Below are positions 1-7,956 of a stretch of DNA of 64,000 nucleotides, piece by piece. Location: NCBI RefSeq assembly GCF_000317895.1, contig NC_019567.1:434001-498000 (forward strand). Direction: 5' to 3'. A program made the translations under genes and the position numbers. This DNA is from Bdellovibrio bacteriovorus str. Tiberius (GTDB lineage: Bacteria > Bdellovibrionota > Bdellovibrionia > Bdellovibrionales > Bdellovibrionaceae). Every line of letters begins with the position of its first letter. The stretch's first letter is position 1. The notes under the pieces were generated by a model. That model had not been told where the DNA came from. It was given only the letters and a program-made list of their open reading frames with translations, and did not search any database.

Positions 1-123
1 GCCTTTCAGCGCAGCGTGATTGAGGGGCAGAATATTGATGAACAGGCCGGTCATACTATTTTGGACATGATTGAAAAGCACGTCCAAGAACACAACCAGA
101 TGCCGATGGCCCGAGCGGCTTAA
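1..123 (+). CDS. C-terminal end of an unidentified protein (partial)
   Basis: The window opens inside a plus-strand reading frame. Frame 1 is open from base 1 and ends with TAA at 121-123, giving the last 40 residues of a protein with a basic, helical-looking tail ending in MPMARAA. A strong hairpin terminator follows within 10 bases, so this is a genuine gene end. The fragment is too short to assign. The stretch AFQRSVIEGQ is faintly reminiscent of the C-terminus of ParA/MinD-type ATPases, but that is only an impression. Confidence 0.6.
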   Translation, partial: AFQRSVIEGQNIDEQAGHTILDMIEKHVQEHNQMPMARAA

Positions 124-131
124 AAAACAAA

Positions 132-157
132 AGACCCGGTTCGCACCGGGTCTTTTT
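132..157. terminator. Bidirectional Rho-independent terminator
   Basis: A 9-bp perfect stem (AGACCCGGT/ACCGGGTCT) with a TCGC loop is followed by T5 on the plus strand and preceded by an A-rich run that reads as T's on the minus strand. It lies between two convergent genes and probably serves both. Confidence 0.85.
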
Positions 158-178
158 CTTTATCCTTTTACTTTCATT

Positions 179-535
179 CTATTTACATTCGGCAGCGTTT
201 TCGCCTTTAACAATTTTGCAGGCCAGGATTCTCAGGTTTGATACTTCCAGCCAGGCTTCGTTCACTTCGTCGCTGGATTCTGAAAGGTCCGCAGACTCTC
301 TTAGCATTTCTGCTTCAACGATGATCTTGCCCAGTTGGCCCACGCGTTCGATGCCATCTTGTTCGTAGGCGATATCGGCCTGATCCTGCAGATTCGCTAT
401 TTCGTGAACCATCTCGGTCATTTGGCGAACTTGCGCCGCCATAATTCGAGTGTCTTCCAGACTTTCTTCCGCCATGACAGACATTGGAGTCAGCAGGCAG
501 AAAATCAACAGGGGCTTCAACATGATTTTCTTCAC
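179..535 (-). CDS. Small secreted hypothetical protein
   Basis: 118 residues. A clear Sec signal peptide (about residues 1-22, cleavage after SVMA) is followed by an acidic, strongly helical domain and two cysteines near the C-terminus (C106, C117) that could form a disulfide in the periplasm. The start is GTG at 535. The Shine-Dalgarno TAAGGAGA overlaps the stop codon of the upstream gene (545-1045), so the two are translationally coupled and probably co-transcribed. I do not recognise a family. The alternating charged and hydrophobic residues would suit a short coiled coil. Confidence 0.8.
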   Translation of the reverse strand: MKKIMLKPLLIFCLLTPMSVMAEESLEDTRIMAAQVRQMTEMVHEIANLQDQADIAYEQDGIERVGQLGKIIVEAEMLRESADLSESSDEVNEAWLEVSNLRILACKIVKGENAAECK

Positions 536-544
536 GGGATCTCC

Positions 545-1045
545 TTAGTATCTCAGTTCAGGGTGTACACGCAGACCCTGAATTTGGTTTCTTTCGTCCA
601 TTTCGTTCAGAGACTGCCATCTTTCATCCAGGTCACCGGAAAGCTTCTGCAGCATTTTGGAGTTGTGTTTGTTCATGTCGCGCAGTTTTTTAGCTTCGCC
701 GACAGTTCTAAGAATTTCTTTGTTCAGCTGTGGCTGGCTTGCGTCTTTCAATCTTTCGATTTTAGAGATCTTTACGCTGACTTCGCTGATGAGCTGTCTT
801 TCTTTCATGTCTTCTTCTGCGGCGTAAGTTTTGGTGAGCTGATTCAGATTGTCGAATTCCACGGCATCAAGCTTGCCATCAGTATTCAGGGCGCACTCTT
901 CGCAGCCGTTGGCGGCTTCAGTGGCGTCAATTTTTCCCAATTGGATTTCACGGTAGATTTCATCCTGTTCGTAATCCTCTGCCATCGCTTTAACAGAACC
1001 CAGAACCATAATGATAGCCATCGCCAATACAATCTTCTTTTTCAT
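545..1045 (-). CDS. Secreted helical hypothetical protein with a CEEC motif
   Basis: 166 residues. Signal peptide at 1-22 (cleavage after KAMA), then a mature protein rich in Glu, Lys, Gln and Leu that looks helical or coiled-coil throughout, with one CxxC motif (C48-E-E-C51). ATG start at 1045 with an AAGGAG ribosome site seven bases upstream. It is the first gene of a two-gene unit with the smaller secreted protein at 179-535, which has a similar size class and helical character. They may form a periplasmic pair, but this is inference. No known domain recognised. A long plus-strand frame across both genes is a shadow. Confidence 0.8.
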   Translation of the reverse strand: MKKKIVLAMAIIMVLGSVKAMAEDYEQDEIYREIQLGKIDATEAANGCEECALNTDGKLDAVEFDNLNQLTKTYAAEEDMKERQLISEVSVKISKIERLKDASQPQLNKEILRTVGEAKKLRDMNKHNSKMLQKLSGDLDERWQSLNEMDERNQIQGLRVHPELRY

Positions 1046-1203
1046 GCTCTCTCTCCTTAATAAAAGTTTTTCTCCAACTTTGAAGAGTGCGAGCTTTGTG
1101 CCCCGGTCAAACCAAGCCTGGAAGAACTGGGCGTCTAAAGATATGACAGAGGCCTTGCAACGGCATACAGCTGTAAACGAGGGTTTCAGAATGAGACAAT
1201 AAG

Positions 1204-1228
1204 AAAAGCCCGCTTTTGGCGGGCTTTT
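1204..1228. terminator. Rho-independent terminator
   Basis: A 10-bp stem (AAAAGCCCGC/GCGGGCTTTT) with a 5-base loop lies just downstream of the minus-strand gene at 1237-1824. On the minus strand it is followed by TTTTCTTATT. The 1046-1236 interval otherwise holds only the upstream region of the 545-1045 gene. Confidence 0.8.
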
Positions 1229-1236
1229 AGGGGAGC

Positions 1237-1824
1237 TTAGTTCTGGTAGTTTCTTTGAATATCAAAGTCTCTTTCGTCATACTTCCGGATGTCCTTGTTC
1301 GGATCGCCAAAGACTTTTCGCATGCTGTATTCAGCCGCTTTGTAAGCAACTGTTCCGGCGACAGCAGTTCCCACAGCAGCCGGTGTCAGCGCTACGGGGC
1401 CGATGTCGCGTCCGCCAACTTTCGGTTGATCGGCCGGCAATACGGGTACAGTGCCGGGACGAATATCAAAATATTCTTCCTGAATATAACGATCACTCGG
1501 GCCGTTACCAACATAGCGATCCCAAACATACTCCACAACGGAAGCGGCGGCTCCGGCTGCTGCGGCGGCAACAAAGGCATTGGCGTTAATGCCTTTGGGG
1601 TCCATCTCAGAATACTTGTCCAGTGAAACCAAGACAGGTCTTCCTAAAATTTCTTCCAGTTTGCGGTCGCCCAGTTCCTGCCGGAGTTCTTTAAGTCGTT
1701 CTTTCACGACAATGGGTGGAACAAAGCCGCCTGCAGGGCGGGTGACCGGGCTGCACAATTGAGCGTGCGCGGTTGAAGAGACAAGAACCAAGCCGGCCAG
1801 TGCCCCAGTGATAAACTTTTTCAT
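1237..1824 (-). CDS. Secreted hypothetical protein with Ala/Gly-rich segments
   Basis: 195 residues from the ATG at 1824. An AAGGAGG site six bases upstream overlaps the stop codon of the serine hydrolase gene, so I prefer this start over one ten codons earlier. Signal peptide about 1-21 (cleavage after AHA). The mature part has two Ala/Gly-rich weakly hydrophobic segments (about 81-98 and 147-162) that could be membrane-inserting helices or glycine-zipper-like stretches, and a very charged C-terminus. It is the last gene of the minus-strand operon that includes an HTTM protein. No family recognised. Confidence 0.75.
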   Translation of the reverse strand: MKKFITGALAGLVLVSSTAHAQLCSPVTRPAGGFVPPIVVKERLKELRQELGDRKLEEILGRPVLVSLDKYSEMDPKGINANAFVAAAAAGAAASVVEYVWDRYVGNGPSDRYIQEEYFDIRPGTVPVLPADQPKVGGRDIGPVALTPAAVGTAVAGTVAYKAAEYSMRKVFGDPNKDIRKYDERDFDIQRNYQN

Positions 1825-1834
1825 TTTTTCCTCC

Positions 1835-2851
1835 TTAGTAAAGGTATTGTTCAAATACTTCGGCCCTGTCGGACCAGTGTTTTATAAATTTATAGTTGTC
1901 AGTCAGAATCACGATCTTCAAATCTGATTCAGGAATCACCGCGACCAGCGAGTAAAACCCCGGTGTCGCCCCATTGTGCCAGTAAGCCTGATAAGACTGC
2001 TTTTCAGAGCGCACCCAGCCCAGTGAGTAGTGCTTGTCCTTGTTCAGCAGTGGCAGCGTCTGTCGCTGTTGTCCCAGCCACCGCATAAGATCCAGGGCGG
2101 AAGACTTGATGCCTCCGGCACCAGCGGATTTATACAAAGAACTTTCCTTGTTCAGATGCCACTGTATTGAGCTTCCCGGTATCAGTGCATATGCCGGAAG
2201 TCTGTCACCTTTTTGAATCGCGGCCGTTGTGGAAGTGGGCACGTGATTCTGCAGGATTTGGGAAAAGTTTTTCTGCTCAATGATTTCCAGAACCCGGGAC
2301 AGAACCAGATATCCAAAGTTGGAATATCCGAATTCTTCCCCGGGTGCTGAATTCAGGTCCTTGTCTTCCAGAACCAGTGTGTCGATATCCTGCAAGTTCC
2401 AGTCAGCACTCATGGAGCGTTTTAAAAAGCTTACCAGGCTCAGATCCCGGCCAAAGCCGGACTTATGATCCAACAGCTGTTGAAGAGTGATCTTCTGCAA
2501 GTCTCCGGCGCAGAAGTTTTTCAGCCAGTGGCAGACCGGGGTGTCGAGTTTTAAACCCTGCTGCGATTTATGAAAGTAAATCAAACCCACAAAGGACTTC
2601 GATATGCTGGCGATGGGATAAACCTTATTCAGGTCCCCGTCGGCAAATAGCACGTCAGAGCCTTTTTGGATCAGAATGCTTCCGTGAATCAGATTGTCTT
2701 TCTTTAGCTCCTGCCAAGTGTTCTGCAGGTGGGTGGCTAATTCATTTTCCTTCACTTTCTGAACGTCAGGGCTGCACGAAAAGAACTGCAGGCCCACCCA
2801 GGAATAGATCAGGACGGTGAAAGTATGGCTCAAAATTTTTCTGACTTTCAT
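1835..2851 (-). CDS. Serine hydrolase lipoprotein, class C beta-lactamase / DD-peptidase fold
   Basis: 338 residues. It starts with a lipoprotein signal ending at C26 (QFFSC), so it is probably lipid-anchored. The catalytic signatures of the beta-lactamase/PBP-like superfamily are visible: SxxK (S82-I-S-K85), an LLxHxSG segment near 126-132, YSN (Y176-S177-N178) and HNG (H292-N293-G294) in the place of the KTG box. Such enzymes are acyl-serine esterases, peptidases or amidases; the substrate cannot be read from sequence. The gene overlaps the HTTM gene upstream by the four bases ATGA and is tightly coupled to the secreted protein downstream, so all are one operon. An antibiotic-resistance role is not implied. 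Confidence 0.85.
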   Translation of the reverse strand: MKVRKILSHTFTVLIYSWVGLQFFSCSPDVQKVKENELATHLQNTWQELKKDNLIHGSILIQKGSDVLFADGDLNKVYPIASISKSFVGLIYFHKSQQGLKLDTPVCHWLKNFCAGDLQKITLQQLLDHKSGFGRDLSLVSFLKRSMSADWNLQDIDTLVLEDKDLNSAPGEEFGYSNFGYLVLSRVLEIIEQKNFSQILQNHVPTSTTAAIQKGDRLPAYALIPGSSIQWHLNKESSLYKSAGAGGIKSSALDLMRWLGQQRQTLPLLNKDKHYSLGWVRSEKQSYQAYWHNGATPGFYSLVAVIPESDLKIVILTDNYKFIKHWSDRAEVFEQYLY

Positions 2852-3723
2852 GCCCGCACCTTTTTCAGTAAGGATCCAAACAGTCCTTTTTCTTCGTCTT
2901 CATAGAAAAAGAAGTAACTTACGCACATGGCAAATCCGAACATGAACAGACCCATCACCAAAGAAATCGAAAGATGCAAAACCGTTCCCATCAGCACGAT
3001 GTAGGGTCTCCAGTTGCGCTGCCAGATCAGATAAGGCAGCGAGATTTGAAACAGAACAGTTCCCAACGTCATTGCTGCCAGCAGCAGGGGATAGTTGGAA
3101 AGGGTGTTAAAGATCCCGTGGTTGCCGTATTCACTGACCCCCATGGTGTAGTAAAGGGCGACCCCTTTGTTCCACAAAGGCCCCATGACCTTCAAAAGAC
3201 CGGCGGTAGCGTAGACCAGAGTGACCTGGATTTTGATCATCAGTGCTGCAAGATTCGTCAGGGTGATTGAAAACGCGGATTGTGTTTCTTTGGTGTTGAT
3301 GAAGATCAGATAGAATGTCACCAGATGCATCAGGTTGTTACCTCCATCCAAAGTCACATAAGCCTTGTTATCCAGATTCATCATCAGAAAGTAAACCACC
3401 GCCGCAGAGGTGCGGGGGGCCTTTTCAAAGAAGGCAATAGCAGTCACTACCAGAGTTAGCGTCAGAAAAACGGGATAAGCGTCGGCGAAGGGCCCCCAGT
3501 GCAGAAGATTCAGGGATTTTTCCAACAGATTCAGACTGTCGAAATCCTTGGCCGGAATGTAAGCACTGCTGGAATAGAAATAGGCGGCCTTTGTCGCAAG
3601 AATGCCGTAGTTGATAAAGGCCCAGGCATACACCAGGCGGCGGGCAAAGCGCAGTGCCTGCAGGGATTTTACTTCCAGATGCAGCTTTAGATAGAATTCT
3701 TTCAGTTGCTGAATCAGTTCCAT
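2848..3723 (-). CDS. HTTM-domain membrane protein (vitamin K-dependent gamma-carboxylase-like)
   Basis: 291 residues with about six to seven transmembrane helices. The motifs DGGNNLMH (central) and the following QVTLVYATAGLLKVMGPLW with NKGVALYY match the HTTM domain, the membrane part shared with vitamin K-dependent gamma-glutamyl carboxylase. Bacterial HTTM proteins without the carboxylase lumenal domain are common and mostly uncharacterised. The gene overlaps the upstream DUF5819-like gene by ten bases and the downstream serine hydrolase by four. HTTM genes next to genes of the QNWxLFAP type are a recurrent pair, which strengthens both calls. Substrate and reaction are unknown. Confidence 0.8.
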   Translation of the reverse strand: MELIQQLKEFYLKLHLEVKSLQALRFARRLVYAWAFINYGILATKAAYFYSSSAYIPAKDFDSLNLLEKSLNLLHWGPFADAYPVFLTLTLVVTAIAFFEKAPRTSAAVVYFLMMNLDNKAYVTLDGGNNLMHLVTFYLIFINTKETQSAFSITLTNLAALMIKIQVTLVYATAGLLKVMGPLWNKGVALYYTMGVSEYGNHGIFNTLSNYPLLLAAMTLGTVLFQISLPYLIWQRNWRPYIVLMGTVLHLSISLVMGLFMFGFAMCVSYFFFYEDEEKGLFGSLLKKVRA

Positions 3724-4262
3724 GCGAAGGACTCCTGTTTGATACCGAAGGTGAAGGTTTCGGTGCGCACTTCGGTGTTAGAGAAGCGCTTGGAATAGTC
3801 TTGAGTGAACACGCGCTGAAGTCGCACTTCGGCGGCGGCTTGTTCGCCGCACTGGTCTTGCAAGTATCTTTGCAGGATGTGCAGTTCATCCATGGCAGCG
3901 TCTGTTTTTTTTAGAATCTTGCTGTTAAAAATTTCGCGGGCTAAATGTTGCAGAACGTAGGTCTGCTTTCCTTTGGCTGTCACGGGAAGGGACTTGTGGG
4001 AATCAAGTAGGTCGTTCAAAGGAAACTTCCAGGCTTGCAGACTGTCGCAGCGATAGGACAATTGCAGGCTTGAGGTGGCCGGTTCTGGTGCGAACAGGTG
4101 CCAGTTCTGGGTGAAGAACGTTCCCATGTAAGTGTCGACAAAGTTCATATATTGAGGTGTCGCAGGGTTGTTGGGCGCCAGATACAGGGCATGGACTGCC
4201 AGATGCAGGCCCAGAATGCCCAGCAAAGTCAGTTTCAATGTGTGAAGAGTGAATGCTTTCAT
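3714..4262 (-). CDS. DUF5819-like membrane-anchored protein, partner of HTTM protein
   Basis: 182 residues from the ATG at 4262 (GGAG seven bases upstream). A longer frame to 4397 exists, but the start at MKAFTLH places an N-terminal signal-anchor helix correctly. After the helix comes TQNWHLFAPEP (within the first 60 residues), the hallmark I associate with DUF5819-type proteins encoded beside HTTM genes. The remainder is a soluble, presumably periplasmic domain with two cysteines. First gene of the 4262-1237 operon. Function unknown; probably works with the HTTM protein. Confidence 0.7.
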   Translation of the reverse strand: MKAFTLHTLKLTLLGILGLHLAVHALYLAPNNPATPQYMNFVDTYMGTFFTQNWHLFAPEPATSSLQLSYRCDSLQAWKFPLNDLLDSHKSLPVTAKGKQTYVLQHLAREIFNSKILKKTDAAMDELHILQRYLQDQCGEQAAAEVRLQRVFTQDYSKRFSNTEVRTETFTFGIKQESFAWN

Positions 4263-4442
4263 TTGAACTCCGTTACTGACTGGAACATTAAGCAGTGGCT
4301 GTGCCGGGCTCAGTTTCAATAGGTTCTTTATGAAGGGTCTTTGGTGTGGTTCTGATCTTAAATGCGGGACCTGGTCCAAGAATCTGGAAGAATGCAAACG
4401 GGTCTCGGCCAGTGGCGTCCGGCATGGGGTTAGGTCGGAGAT

Positions 4443-4471
4443 TTGAGGGGCTAAGCACTCGGGAGTAGAAT
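4443..4471 (+). promoter_or_regulatory. Sigma70-type promoter for the cupin gene
   Basis: TTGAGG (4443-4448), a 17-base spacer, and TAGAAT (4466-4471). Transcription would begin near 4478, just upstream of the AGGAGG site and the ATG at 4491. This also argues against a start at 4470. Confidence 0.5.
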
Positions 4472-4490
4472 GTGTCTACAGGAGGTTATT

Positions 4491-4925
4491 ATGGCTACAC
4501 AACAAACTTCCGATTCGACCCAGAAACCGAATTCTTCGGCGGGATTTGCGAAGGTCAGCGGAACGCTTTCTTCATTGAATTTTGATTCCGCCGATGAAGT
4601 TCGGGAATTTCCAAACGGGCGTCTGGAGCTGGTTCGTTTCGGTGAGGCCGTGGTGGGACGTGCCACCTTGCAGCCAGGCTGGCGCTGGTCCAAATCAGTG
4701 AAAGAGATCGCGCAAACCGACAGCTGTGAAGCTCCGCACTTTCAGTACCATGTTTCAGGAGTACTCAGAATCAAGATGGATGATGGCACAGAAATAGACT
4801 GTAAACCCGGAGATGTATCTTTGGTTCCACCGGGACATGATGCCTGGGTGGTGGGTGATGAGCCTGTTGTGATTGTGGATTTCCAGGGAATGGTGGACTA
4901 CGCGATTCAAGCCCACAAACATTAA
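4491..4925 (+). CDS. Cupin-domain protein
   Basis: 144 residues. The start at 4491 has an ideal AGGAGG six bases upstream. The C-terminal 90 residues form a single cupin barrel: GRATLQPGWRWSKSV (motif 1 region), HFQYHVSGVLRIKMDDGTE, then GDVSLVPPGHDAW (motif 2, with the G-D-x6-P-x-G-H pattern). Cupins of this type bind a metal and act as dioxygenases, isomerases or sensors; no specific substrate is evident. The gene stands alone, divergent from the HTTM operon and followed by a terminator. Confidence 0.8.
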   Translation: MATQQTSDSTQKPNSSAGFAKVSGTLSSLNFDSADEVREFPNGRLELVRFGEAVVGRATLQPGWRWSKSVKEIAQTDSCEAPHFQYHVSGVLRIKMDDGTEIDCKPGDVSLVPPGHDAWVVGDEPVVIVDFQGMVDYAIQAHKH

Positions 4926-4929
4926 AAGG

Positions 4930-4966
4930 AAATGTCCACCGCCAGAAAAGCAGTGGACATTTTTTT
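4930..4966. terminator. Rho-independent terminator between convergent genes
   Basis: A 10-bp stem (AAATGTCCAC/GTGGACATTT) is followed by a T run on the plus strand. It follows the cupin gene and faces the end of the S1/P1 nuclease gene. Confidence 0.85.
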
Positions 4967-4969
4967 GAA

Positions 4970-6040
4970 CTATTTTTTATCTTCTGTTTTCGGAACTTCG
5001 ATATAGTCCGGAGTCACGAAATCAACCGTGAACGGATATTTGTAGGACTTGTAAGCCCCGATTTTTGGTTTGCCAGCAGAAGCATAGGCTTCATCCCAAA
5101 GCGCTGCCAAAAGAACCGCACCACGAGCCATTTCAGTGACGATCATTGGCTTCATTTTTTTGAAGGCCACAGAGGACGGTTGGCGTTCTGCCGCGGTTTT
5201 AAGTTCCATGCCTTTTTCTTTCACCAAAGTGGATTTTTTGGTGACCGGATCCATTTTCAGGATTTTAGGAATCTCTTTGTTTGAGATCACGCTAAGGACT
5301 TTCATTTTCTCAATGGCTGTTTTCGGCTTCATGAATTCCGGATTCTTCATTCCGCGAGCCGCCTTCAGTACCAGATAGTCAAGGTCCCCATCAAACTGAC
5401 CGACAACCTGATCTTCAAAGTAAGCATGGATGCCACCGTGGCCGGCGGCATAGCCGTCATAGTCGGCTGTGGTGTGGAATGGCTGACAGTTGTCGCCGAC
5501 AAAGTGACCCATCAGACCCATGGATACAACCATATCGTAAGCCAGCTTGTTGTAAGGAAGCTCGTTGTCCTGTTCTTCTTTGAAGTTCGTTGGCGCTTTG
5601 GCTTTCGCGAAGTCTTCTTTCAGGCCGGCGATATGGCGCATGAACTGGTCAGCTCTCCACCAGGAAGATCCGAATTCCTGAGGGATGGACTTGATCGTGG
5701 AGCCGTCATTTTTGAATTTGTTCGGTTTGCCGGTGAAGTCAGTCATCAGTTGTTTGTAATCAACAGTGATGTCTTTTACATCCAGGCCAATAACTTCGAT
5801 GTCGATGAAGTGGGTGGAATTACCCAGCTTTGCAGCATCGCCACCAAGGCTTTTCCAGTAAAAATCCGGCATGTTGCACAGGTGTCCCATCATCTGGGGT
5901 TTGTGCTGCAGGTATTCTTTCAGGCCCGGTTCTTTCACCAGGAAAGTGGCAACACGGCAAATGGTGTCGTGACCACGGCCACCCCAGGCAAACGCCTGTG
6001 AAGATCCAAGAAGAAGCAATGCCAACAGAATATTTCTCAT
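4970..6040 (-). CDS. Secreted S1/P1-type zinc nuclease
   Basis: 356 residues from the ATG at 6040. Signal peptide 1-18 leaves W19 as the mature N-terminus, exactly as in S1/P1 nucleases whose N-terminal Trp coordinates zinc. Further ligand motifs in order: WGGRGH (W19, H24), MPDF (D59), THFID (H77, D80), MGHFVGDNCQPFH (H179, D183, H189) and HAYFED (H205). The family cleaves single-stranded DNA and RNA to 5'-nucleotides and has 3'-nucleotidase activity. It is exported to the periplasm or outside. Only 14 bases separate it from the stop codon of the upstream nucleoside-transporter permease gene, so it appears to be the last gene of that operon. This suggests coupled degradation and uptake of nucleic acids. 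Identification is firm; substrate preference is inference. Confidence 0.9.
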   Translation of the reverse strand: MRNILLALLLLGSSQAFAWGGRGHDTICRVATFLVKEPGLKEYLQHKPQMMGHLCNMPDFYWKSLGGDAAKLGNSTHFIDIEVIGLDVKDITVDYKQLMTDFTGKPNKFKNDGSTIKSIPQEFGSSWWRADQFMRHIAGLKEDFAKAKAPTNFKEEQDNELPYNKLAYDMVVSMGLMGHFVGDNCQPFHTTADYDGYAAGHGGIHAYFEDQVVGQFDGDLDYLVLKAARGMKNPEFMKPKTAIEKMKVLSVISNKEIPKILKMDPVTKKSTLVKEKGMELKTAAERQPSSVAFKKMKPMIVTEMARGAVLLAALWDEAYASAGKPKIGAYKSYKYPFTVDFVTPDYIEVPKTEDKK

Positions 6041-6054
6041 AGAGACCTCGTAAA

Positions 6055-6927
6055 TTATTGGTGACCCAGTGCTTTTGGAGCCCGGCTTTTGCCGATAAAG
6101 CCCGCAAGAGCAATGACAGTCACGATGTAAGGTAAAATCTGAACAAACTGAACTGGAATTTCCACACCGCCGATTTGCACGCCCTGCAGACGGATTTGCA
6201 CGGCATCTGCAAAGGCGAACAACAAACAGGCCGCAAAGGCCGGAACCGGCTTCCATTTGCCGAAGATCAGCGCCGCCAAGGCCATGAAGCCTCGGCCGCC
6301 CGTCATCATCGGCGAATAAGACGAAGCCAGGAACAACGAAAGGCTGGCGCCACCCATCGCCGCGAACGCCCCGCTCAAGGTCACCGCCGACCAGCGGACT
6401 TTACGAACACTGACACCACTGGCAGTCAGTGCCTCAGGATTTTCACCGGCAAACAGAATCCACAGGCCAGAACGCGTGCGGAACATCCAGAAGCTGATTG
6501 CGGCAACCAAAAGGCCCGCCATCAATAACGGCTCAAAGGTAAAACGGTCTTCCACCAACAAGGCTGGGGTCGATCCCGTGGAGCTGAAAAGAATCTTTGT
6601 CACAAACGGGATAAAGCCCATCACAAAAAGATTCACGGCCATACCGGTGATGATCTGATCGGCTTTGAGTTCGATCACAAAAAAAGCATAAACGGCGCCA
6701 ATAGCAAGACCGGCCAATAAGGCAAAGCCCCAGCCCATCCACGCTGACGCAAAATACTGACCGGCGATCGCACCGGCGAAGGCGCCGATCAGCATGAAGC
6801 CCTCAAGGGCGACATTGACCACGCCCGAGCGTTCACTCATCAATCCACCCATAGAGGCAAACACCAGCGGAGTCGCCAGGCGCAGGGTGGCCAAAGTCAA
6901 AGACAGAATCCAGGTCATTGTTTCCAT
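6055..6927 (-). CDS. ABC transporter permease, nucleoside/BMP type (second permease)
   Basis: 290 residues, eight or so membrane helices. The N-terminal segment ATPLVFASMGGLMSERSGV followed by VNVALEGFMLIGAF is the conserved signature of the branched permease family (BPD_transp_2) that works with BMP-type binding proteins, as in the YufQ/NupQ nucleoside permease. It is one half of a heterodimeric inner-membrane channel with the product of 6928-7956. The genes are directly adjacent with no gap. Substrate is inferred from family (nucleosides or purines), supported by the nuclease gene next door. Confidence 0.9.
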   Translation of the reverse strand: METMTWILSLTLATLRLATPLVFASMGGLMSERSGVVNVALEGFMLIGAFAGAIAGQYFASAWMGWGFALLAGLAIGAVYAFFVIELKADQIITGMAVNLFVMGFIPFVTKILFSSTGSTPALLVEDRFTFEPLLMAGLLVAAISFWMFRTRSGLWILFAGENPEALTASGVSVRKVRWSAVTLSGAFAAMGGASLSLFLASSYSPMMTGGRGFMALAALIFGKWKPVPAFAACLLFAFADAVQIRLQGVQIGGVEIPVQFVQILPYIVTVIALAGFIGKSRAPKALGHQ

Positions 6928-7956
6928 TTAACCTTTTCTCCTTTTGATTTTGATCCATTCCCAATAGCCCTGAGCCACCACTCCCAAGATCACCAAAGCC
7001 TGGATGATACGAGAAAAGTCGCGGGTGATCGTGGTCGTTTCAAGATCCAGATCTGAAGCGCCCTTATGAAGCGCGCCCATCAGGAAGGCCGCCACGATAA
7101 TCCCCAACGGATTGTTGCTGGCAAGCAGGGCGACGGCGATGCCGATAAAGCCATAGTCCGGAGAAAAGCCAATACGATATTGTCCGGCACTGCCCAGAAC
7201 TTCAGACAAAGCAACGAAGCCTGCCATCACTCCGGCCAAGGTCATTGCCAGAATGCGCACTTTCTTTTCCGAAATTCCCGCGCGGTGGGCGGCTTCGGGA
7301 TTGGAGCCCACTGCCCGCAATTCAAAGCCCCATGTGGTTTTCCAGAGGAATATCCACATCAAAACCGCCAGCACAACCGCAAAACCCAAAGAGGCATTCG
7401 CCGGGGTGTCCGGGAACAGACGGGCAATCAGATCATAGTCCTTGAACATGTACTGAGGCGCCACCATGGCCGTTTCAGGATTCTGGGATTCAGGATTGGG
7501 AATGATCTTCAGAGTGAACCAGCTGGCAAGGCCTGCGGCGATAAAGTTCATCATGATGGTGATGATGACTTCGTGACTGCCACGCACGGCGCGCAGCCAA
7601 CCCGCAATCCAGCCCCACAGACCGGCAGCCACAAGACCCGCCAGCAGCGCAATGACTGGAGCCAGCGGGAAAGGAATTTGTGGGAACAGCACACCGATAG
7701 CTGCGGTCGTGACCACGGCCATGGTCAACTGACCTTCAGCGCCGATATTGAAAAGACCGGCATGGAAGCCGATGGCAACGGAAAGGCCACAGAAAATCAA
7801 AGGCGTGGTGTAAGAAAGGGTCAGTCCCAGATCGTACATGGAGCCAAAAGCACTGCGCACCAGAATCATAAAGACATTCCACGGATTTTCACCTGCGAAC
7901 AAAGTCAGCAGCAAAGCCAGTGTCAATCCCAGGAAGAAACCAAAGACCCGTTTCAA
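6928..7956 (-). CDS. ABC transporter permease, nucleoside/BMP type (first permease)
   Basis: 342 residues. It is an integral membrane protein of the same permease family as its neighbour, resembling YufP/NupP: TTPLIFCGLSVAIGFHAGLF followed by NIGAEGQLTM near residue 50-80, then further paired helices and SNPEAAHRAGISEKKVR, the cytoplasmic loop that contacts the ATPase. The stop of the ATPase gene at 7953 overlaps this start codon at 7956 by four bases, so translation is coupled. Part of the five-gene minus-strand operon from 10418 to 4970. Confidence 0.9.
   Translation of the reverse strand: MKRVFGFFLGLTLALLLTLFAGENPWNVFMILVRSAFGSMYDLGLTLSYTTPLIFCGLSVAIGFHAGLFNIGAEGQLTMAVVTTAAIGVLFPQIPFPLAPVIALLAGLVAAGLWGWIAGWLRAVRGSHEVIITIMMNFIAAGLASWFTLKIIPNPESQNPETAMVAPQYMFKDYDLIARLFPDTPANASLGFAVVLAVLMWIFLWKTTWGFELRAVGSNPEAAHRAGISEKKVRILAMTLAGVMAGFVALSEVLGSAGQYRIGFSPDYGFIGIAVALLASNNPLGIIVAAFLMGALHKGASDLDLETTTITRDFSRIIQALVILGVVAQGYWEWIKIKRRKG

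Noticed and set aside
335-1060. 241-residue plus-strand frame opposite the two small secreted-protein genes
   Set aside because: The minus-strand frames have signal peptides and ribosome sites; this frame has neither and is a shadow.
1835-2851. Antibiotic-resistance beta-lactamase
   Set aside because: The SxxK/YSN/HNG set defines a superfamily that includes many esterases and peptidases; the lipid anchor and operon context do not point to resistance.
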